From contig CAKTKF010000031.1 in the NCBI GenBank assembly GCA_934569215.1, positions 1 to 8,817 of the forward strand: DNA of 8,817 bases, in the 5' to 3' direction. The position numbers and the translations under genes were made by a program. The stretch comes from an uncultured Oscillospiraceae bacterium. Lineage in GTDB: Bacteria > Bacillota > Clostridia > Oscillospirales > Oscillospiraceae. Under the pieces are notes generated by a model that was not told the DNA's origin, ran no database searches, and worked only from the letters and a program-made list of their open reading frames with translations. Below, piece by piece: positions 6,861-8,817 of the stretch; the first letter of the stretch is position 1, and every line of letters starts with the position of its first letter.

Positions 6861-6891
6861 AGTTGGCTCCCCCGGTGGGGGAGCCTTTTTT
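6861..6891. terminator. GC-rich hairpin in the pstS-pstC gap
   Basis: A perfect 9-bp stem (6865-6873 with 6877-6885) closes a 3-base loop. The uninterrupted six-T run (6886-6891) follows it on the plus strand, which is antisense to pst. In the pst direction the stem is followed by AACTGCC and only then by TTTTT. As a classical terminator it therefore points against the operon. In the sense direction it more likely stabilises the pstS mRNA 3' end or causes partial attenuation, which would let PstS be made in excess over the channel subunits. That role is inferred. Confidence 0.6.
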
Positions 6892-6898
6892 CATTTGC

Positions 6899-7789
6899 TT
6901 AGCCGTTGGCGGGAACCACACCGGAGGCGGTGATGATGTCGTTGGCCTGACCCTTGGTGGCGTAGTCGAAGAATGCCTGGGCGACGGGGCTGAGTTCAAC
7001 GCCTTCCTTGGTGACCAGCACGAAGGGACGCTGGATGAGGTAGGTGCCGTCCTTGACGGTTTCCTCGGTGGGGGTCACGCCTGCGACCTTCAGAGCCTTG
7101 ACGGAATCCTTGACGGAGGCCAGGGAAGCGTAGCCGATGGCGTCGGGGTTCTGGGCGACGGCGGTGATGACGTCGCCGGTGGAGGTCAGCTCCTGACGGT
7201 ACTGGCACTTGTCAACGGTCTCGGTCAGTTCCTCGAAGCCGCTGCGGGTGCCGGAGCCTGCTTCACGGCCAACCAGAACGATCTCGGCGTCGGCGCCGCC
7301 GACTTCAGACCAGTTGGTGATCTCGCCGGTGTAGATCTTGGCGATGGTCTCGATGTCCAGGTCTTCCACGGTGTTGGCAGGGTTGACGATCACGGCGATG
7401 CCGTCGTAGGCAAGAACCGTGCCGACCAGACCGGACTCGACCTCGGAATCCTTCAGCGCACGGGAGGACAGGCCGATGTCGCAGCGGCCTTCGGAAACGG
7501 CGGTGATGCCGGAACCGGAGCCGGTGGGGTTATAGGTGAAGTTCACGCCGGAGTTTGCTTCCATGAAGGCTTCGCCCAAAGCGCCGATGACCTTCTCCAT
7601 GGAGGTGGAGCCGTCGGTAGCAACGGTGCCGGTGAGAGCGGCGGCGGGGGCTTCGGTCTGAGGAGCGGCGGCCGTCTGTGCCTGGGTCTCGGCAGGAGCG
7701 GCCGTGGTGGCGGTGGGCTGGCTCTGAGAGCAGCCGGCCATGGCGACAACAAGCATGGCAATCAGTGCAATGGAAATGACTTTCTTCAT
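6899..7789 (-). CDS. pstS: Phosphate-binding lipoprotein PstS
   Basis: PstS is the extracellular phosphate receptor that delivers phosphate to PstCA. The 296-residue precursor has a lipoprotein signal (1-19) ending in the lipobox MAGC, with C20 as the lipidated residue. A low-complexity Ala/Thr/Gln/Pro linker (21-52) follows, and then a periplasmic-binding-protein fold. Phosphate-site loops are visible: TDGSTSM (58-64), NPTGSGSGI (87-95), SSRALKDSE (108-116) and REAGSGTRSGFEE (175-187). The ATG at 7789 has AAGGAGA about 9 bases upstream. It is the first gene of the cluster and is preceded by a candidate Pho-regulated promoter. A 90-base gap with a hairpin separates it from pstC, which fits the higher level of PstS usually needed for a binding protein. 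Confidence 0.96.
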   Translation of the reverse strand: MKKVISIALIAMLVVAMAGCSQSQPTATTAAPAETQAQTAAAPQTEAPAAALTGTVATDGSTSMEKVIGALGEAFMEANSGVNFTYNPTGSGSGITAVSEGRCDIGLSSRALKDSEVESGLVGTVLAYDGIAVIVNPANTVEDLDIETIAKIYTGEITNWSEVGGADAEIVLVGREAGSGTRSGFEELTETVDKCQYRQELTSTGDVITAVAQNPDAIGYASLASVKDSVKALKVAGVTPTEETVKDGTYLIQRPFVLVTKEGVELSPVAQAFFDYATKGQANDIITASGVVPANG

Positions 7790-7849
7790 AATCTTACTTC
7801 TCCTTGTAGGTTTTTGATTTAATGTACTTGGGATTTATCCTACGGCTTC

Positions 7850-7924
7850 ATATTACCAACCCATTGTAAATTCCAAAATCTCCGGTATGTAAAATCAAAA
7901 TCAAATAGCGAAGAAAATTGTAAA
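7850..7924 (-). promoter_or_regulatory. Candidate PhoP-dependent promoter of pstS
   Basis: On the minus strand a -10-like TAATAT lies at 7855-7850, with a predicted start near 7843 and a leader of about 54 bases before the pstS ATG. No good -35 is present at 16-18 bases. Instead the hexamer TTTACA occurs three times on this strand, at 7870-7865, 7893-7888 and 7924-7919. TTTACA fits the TT(A/T/C)ACA repeat recognised by PhoP of Bacillus, and a box just upstream of the -10 replacing the -35 is the usual arrangement. The spacings are 23 and 31 bases, only approximate multiples of the 11-base period, so the call is tentative. Confidence 0.5.
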
Positions 7925-7937
7925 GAATGAAAAGTCC

Positions 7938-7966
7938 TTGACAGAGCCACCCGATTATTCTAAAAT
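7938..7966 (+). promoter_or_regulatory. Consensus sigma-A promoter for the branching-enzyme gene
   Basis: TTGACA (7938-7943) and TAAAAT (7961-7966) are separated by exactly 17 bases. Transcription should start near 7973, giving a leader of about 54 bases before ATG 8027. The promoter is divergent from the pstS promoter. Its -35 lies 14 bases from the most distal TTTACA box. Confidence 0.85.
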
Positions 7967-7972
7967 AAGGGC

Positions 7973-7988
7973 AAAGGGATGACCCTTT
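7973..7988 (+). other. Short hairpin at the 5' end of the branching-enzyme leader
   Basis: AAAGGG (7973-7978) and CCCTTT (7983-7988) pair around an ATGA loop. The predicted transcription start falls at its first base, so the mRNA would begin with this 6-bp hairpin, a feature that can slow 5'-end decay. The stem is short and AT-rich on one side, so the feature is weak. A role as a riboswitch or attenuator is not supported. Confidence 0.3.
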
Positions 7989-8026
7989 TGTTCAACAGAC
8001 ATGACTTGCACGGAAAAGGAGACGCT

Positions 8027-8817
8027 ATGTATCGTATTTTGGAGTTGAATCCCCAGCTTGAGCCTTTCTCCGGGGATATTGATTTGCGGATGCATCTGTA
8101 CCGTTCGGCAAAAAAGCGCATTCTGTCCGAAGGGCAGAGCCTGAACGATTTTGCCAATGCCCATCTTTATTTCGGATTTCACCATGTGGACGGCGGCTGG
8201 TACTACCGGGAGTGGGCGCCCAGCGCCTACCAGCTGTATCTGGAGGGCGATTTCAACGGCTGGAACCAGACCTCCCATCCGCTGACCAACTTAGGCAACG
8301 GCAGCTGGGAGCTGTATCTCCCCGGGGACAATGCCCTGTGGGACGGCTGCAAGGTCAAAACCGTGGTGGATGCCAACCTGACCCGCACGGAGCACATCCC
8401 TCTGTATGCCCGCCGGGTGGTGCAGAACAAGCAGACCATCACCTTCGAGTGCGAGGTGGTGGACGACCGGAAGACCTTTCCCTGGACGGATAAGGATTTC
8501 GTGGGCGAGGACGAGCTGTATATCTACGAAGCCCACGTGGGCATGGCGCAGGAAGAGGGCAAGGTCAGCTCCTACCGGGAATTTGCCGATTATATCCTGC
8601 CCCGCATCCACAAGGCGGGCTACAATACCGTGCAGCTGATGGCCATTATGGAGCATCCCTATTACGGCTCCTTCGGCTATCAGGTGAGCAATTTCTTTGC
8701 CGCTTCCTCCTGGTTCGGAAGGCCGGAGGAACTGAAATACCTGGTGAACAAGGCACATGCCATGGGCATTCGGGTGCTGCTGGACGTGGTGCACTCCCAC
8801 GCGGTCAAGAATACCGC
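8027..8817 (+). CDS. glgB: 1,4-alpha-glucan branching enzyme, eukaryote-like GH13_8 type, partial (C-terminus off the right edge)
   Basis: Branching enzyme makes alpha-1,6 branches in glycogen by moving short alpha-1,4 chains. The frame is open from ATG 8027, with AAGGAG 5 bases upstream, to the window edge (263 codons), and the stop is outside. A CBM48 domain is visible early: WYYREWAPSAYQLYLEGDFN (58-77) then GWN. The GH13 barrel begins with YEAHVG (167-172), SSYREFADYILPRI (181-194), GYNTVQLMAIMEHPYYGSFG (198-217) and FFAASSWFG (223-231). The first catalytic-domain consensus, VLLDVVHSHA, is at 250-259. The AIMEHPYYGSFGYQ and FFAASS wording matches eukaryotic and related branching enzymes (subfamily GH13_8) rather than classical E. 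coli-type GlgB (GH13_9). The catalytic Asp and Glu lie beyond the window. It has its own promoter and is divergent from pst; glycogen-synthesis genes may follow it, which is inference. Confidence 0.93.
   Translation, partial: MYRILELNPQLEPFSGDIDLRMHLYRSAKKRILSEGQSLNDFANAHLYFGFHHVDGGWYYREWAPSAYQLYLEGDFNGWNQTSHPLTNLGNGSWELYLPGDNALWDGCKVKTVVDANLTRTEHIPLYARRVVQNKQTITFECEVVDDRKTFPWTDKDFVGEDELYIYEAHVGMAQEEGKVSSYREFADYILPRIHKAGYNTVQLMAIMEHPYYGSFGYQVSNFFAASSWFGRPEELKYLVNKAHAMGIRVLLDVVHSHAVKNT

Noticed and set aside
6800..7822. Long plus-strand frame of 340 codons, Gly- and Asp-rich
   Set aside because: It is antisense to pstS, has low-complexity composition, and no ribosome site or family resemblance. 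The GC-rich codon use of pstS creates it.
7806..7843. GTAGG/CCTAC inverted repeat in the pstS leader as a possible riboswitch or leader hairpin
   Set aside because: The arms are only 5 bases with a 28-base loop. No known riboswitch core was recognised.
7790..8026. Possible small RNA or short gene in the AT-rich pstS-glgB gap
   Set aside because: The gap is accounted for by two divergent promoters, Pho-box candidates and leaders. No ribosome site plus frame, or promoter-terminator pair, was found.

Overview
The window looks like ordinary chromosomal DNA from a GC-rich, Gram-positive anaerobe of the Clostridia, probably Oscillospiraceae or a relative. This placement is inferred from four things: strong AGGAGG-type ribosome binding sites, near-consensus sigma-A promoters with 17-bp spacers, a lipoprotein PstS with a low-complexity Ala/Thr/Gln linker, and a ComEA-like protein beside an S11-type (DacF-like) protein. 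No rRNA, tRNA, IS element, phage gene or CRISPR array was seen.

Layout, left to right. (1) Bases 1-376, minus strand: a short ComEA-like helix-hairpin-helix protein, missing only its last few codons. (2) Bases 377-490: an intergenic region with two good sigma-A promoters that face each other, plus a perfect 8-bp dyad. (3) Bases 491-2544, plus strand: a two-gene unit of an S11 D-Ala-D-Ala carboxypeptidase-family protein, altered in all three active-site motifs, and a family 4 (Fe-S) uracil-DNA glycosylase. It ends in a strong terminator that works in both directions. (4) Bases 2592-3581, minus strand: a YghZ/Gpr-type aldo-keto reductase with its own consensus promoter. (5) Bases 3708-7789, minus strand: a complete pstS-pstC-pstA-pstB-phoU phosphate uptake cluster. 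(6) Bases 7790-8026: an AT-rich divergent regulatory region. (7) Bases 8027-8817, plus strand: the first 263 codons of a 1,4-alpha-glucan branching enzyme of the eukaryote-like GH13_8 type.

The pst cluster is the functional core. PstS is a surface lipoprotein that captures phosphate, PstC and PstA form the channel, PstB hydrolyses ATP, and PhoU modulates transport and signalling. Three gene junctions overlap (4, 26 and 1 bp). The exception is the 90-bp pstS-pstC gap, which carries a GC-rich hairpin. Upstream of pstS there are three TTTACA hexamers on the coding strand, above a -10 box without a good -35; this resembles a PhoP-activated promoter. No phoP/phoR genes lie in the window.

There is no clear sign of a wholly new system. 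The observations most worth a second look are the degenerate carboxypeptidase-family protein, the face-to-face promoters at 395-461, the candidate Pho-box cluster shared with the branching-enzyme gene, and a pair of related hairpin elements downstream of pstS and phoU.
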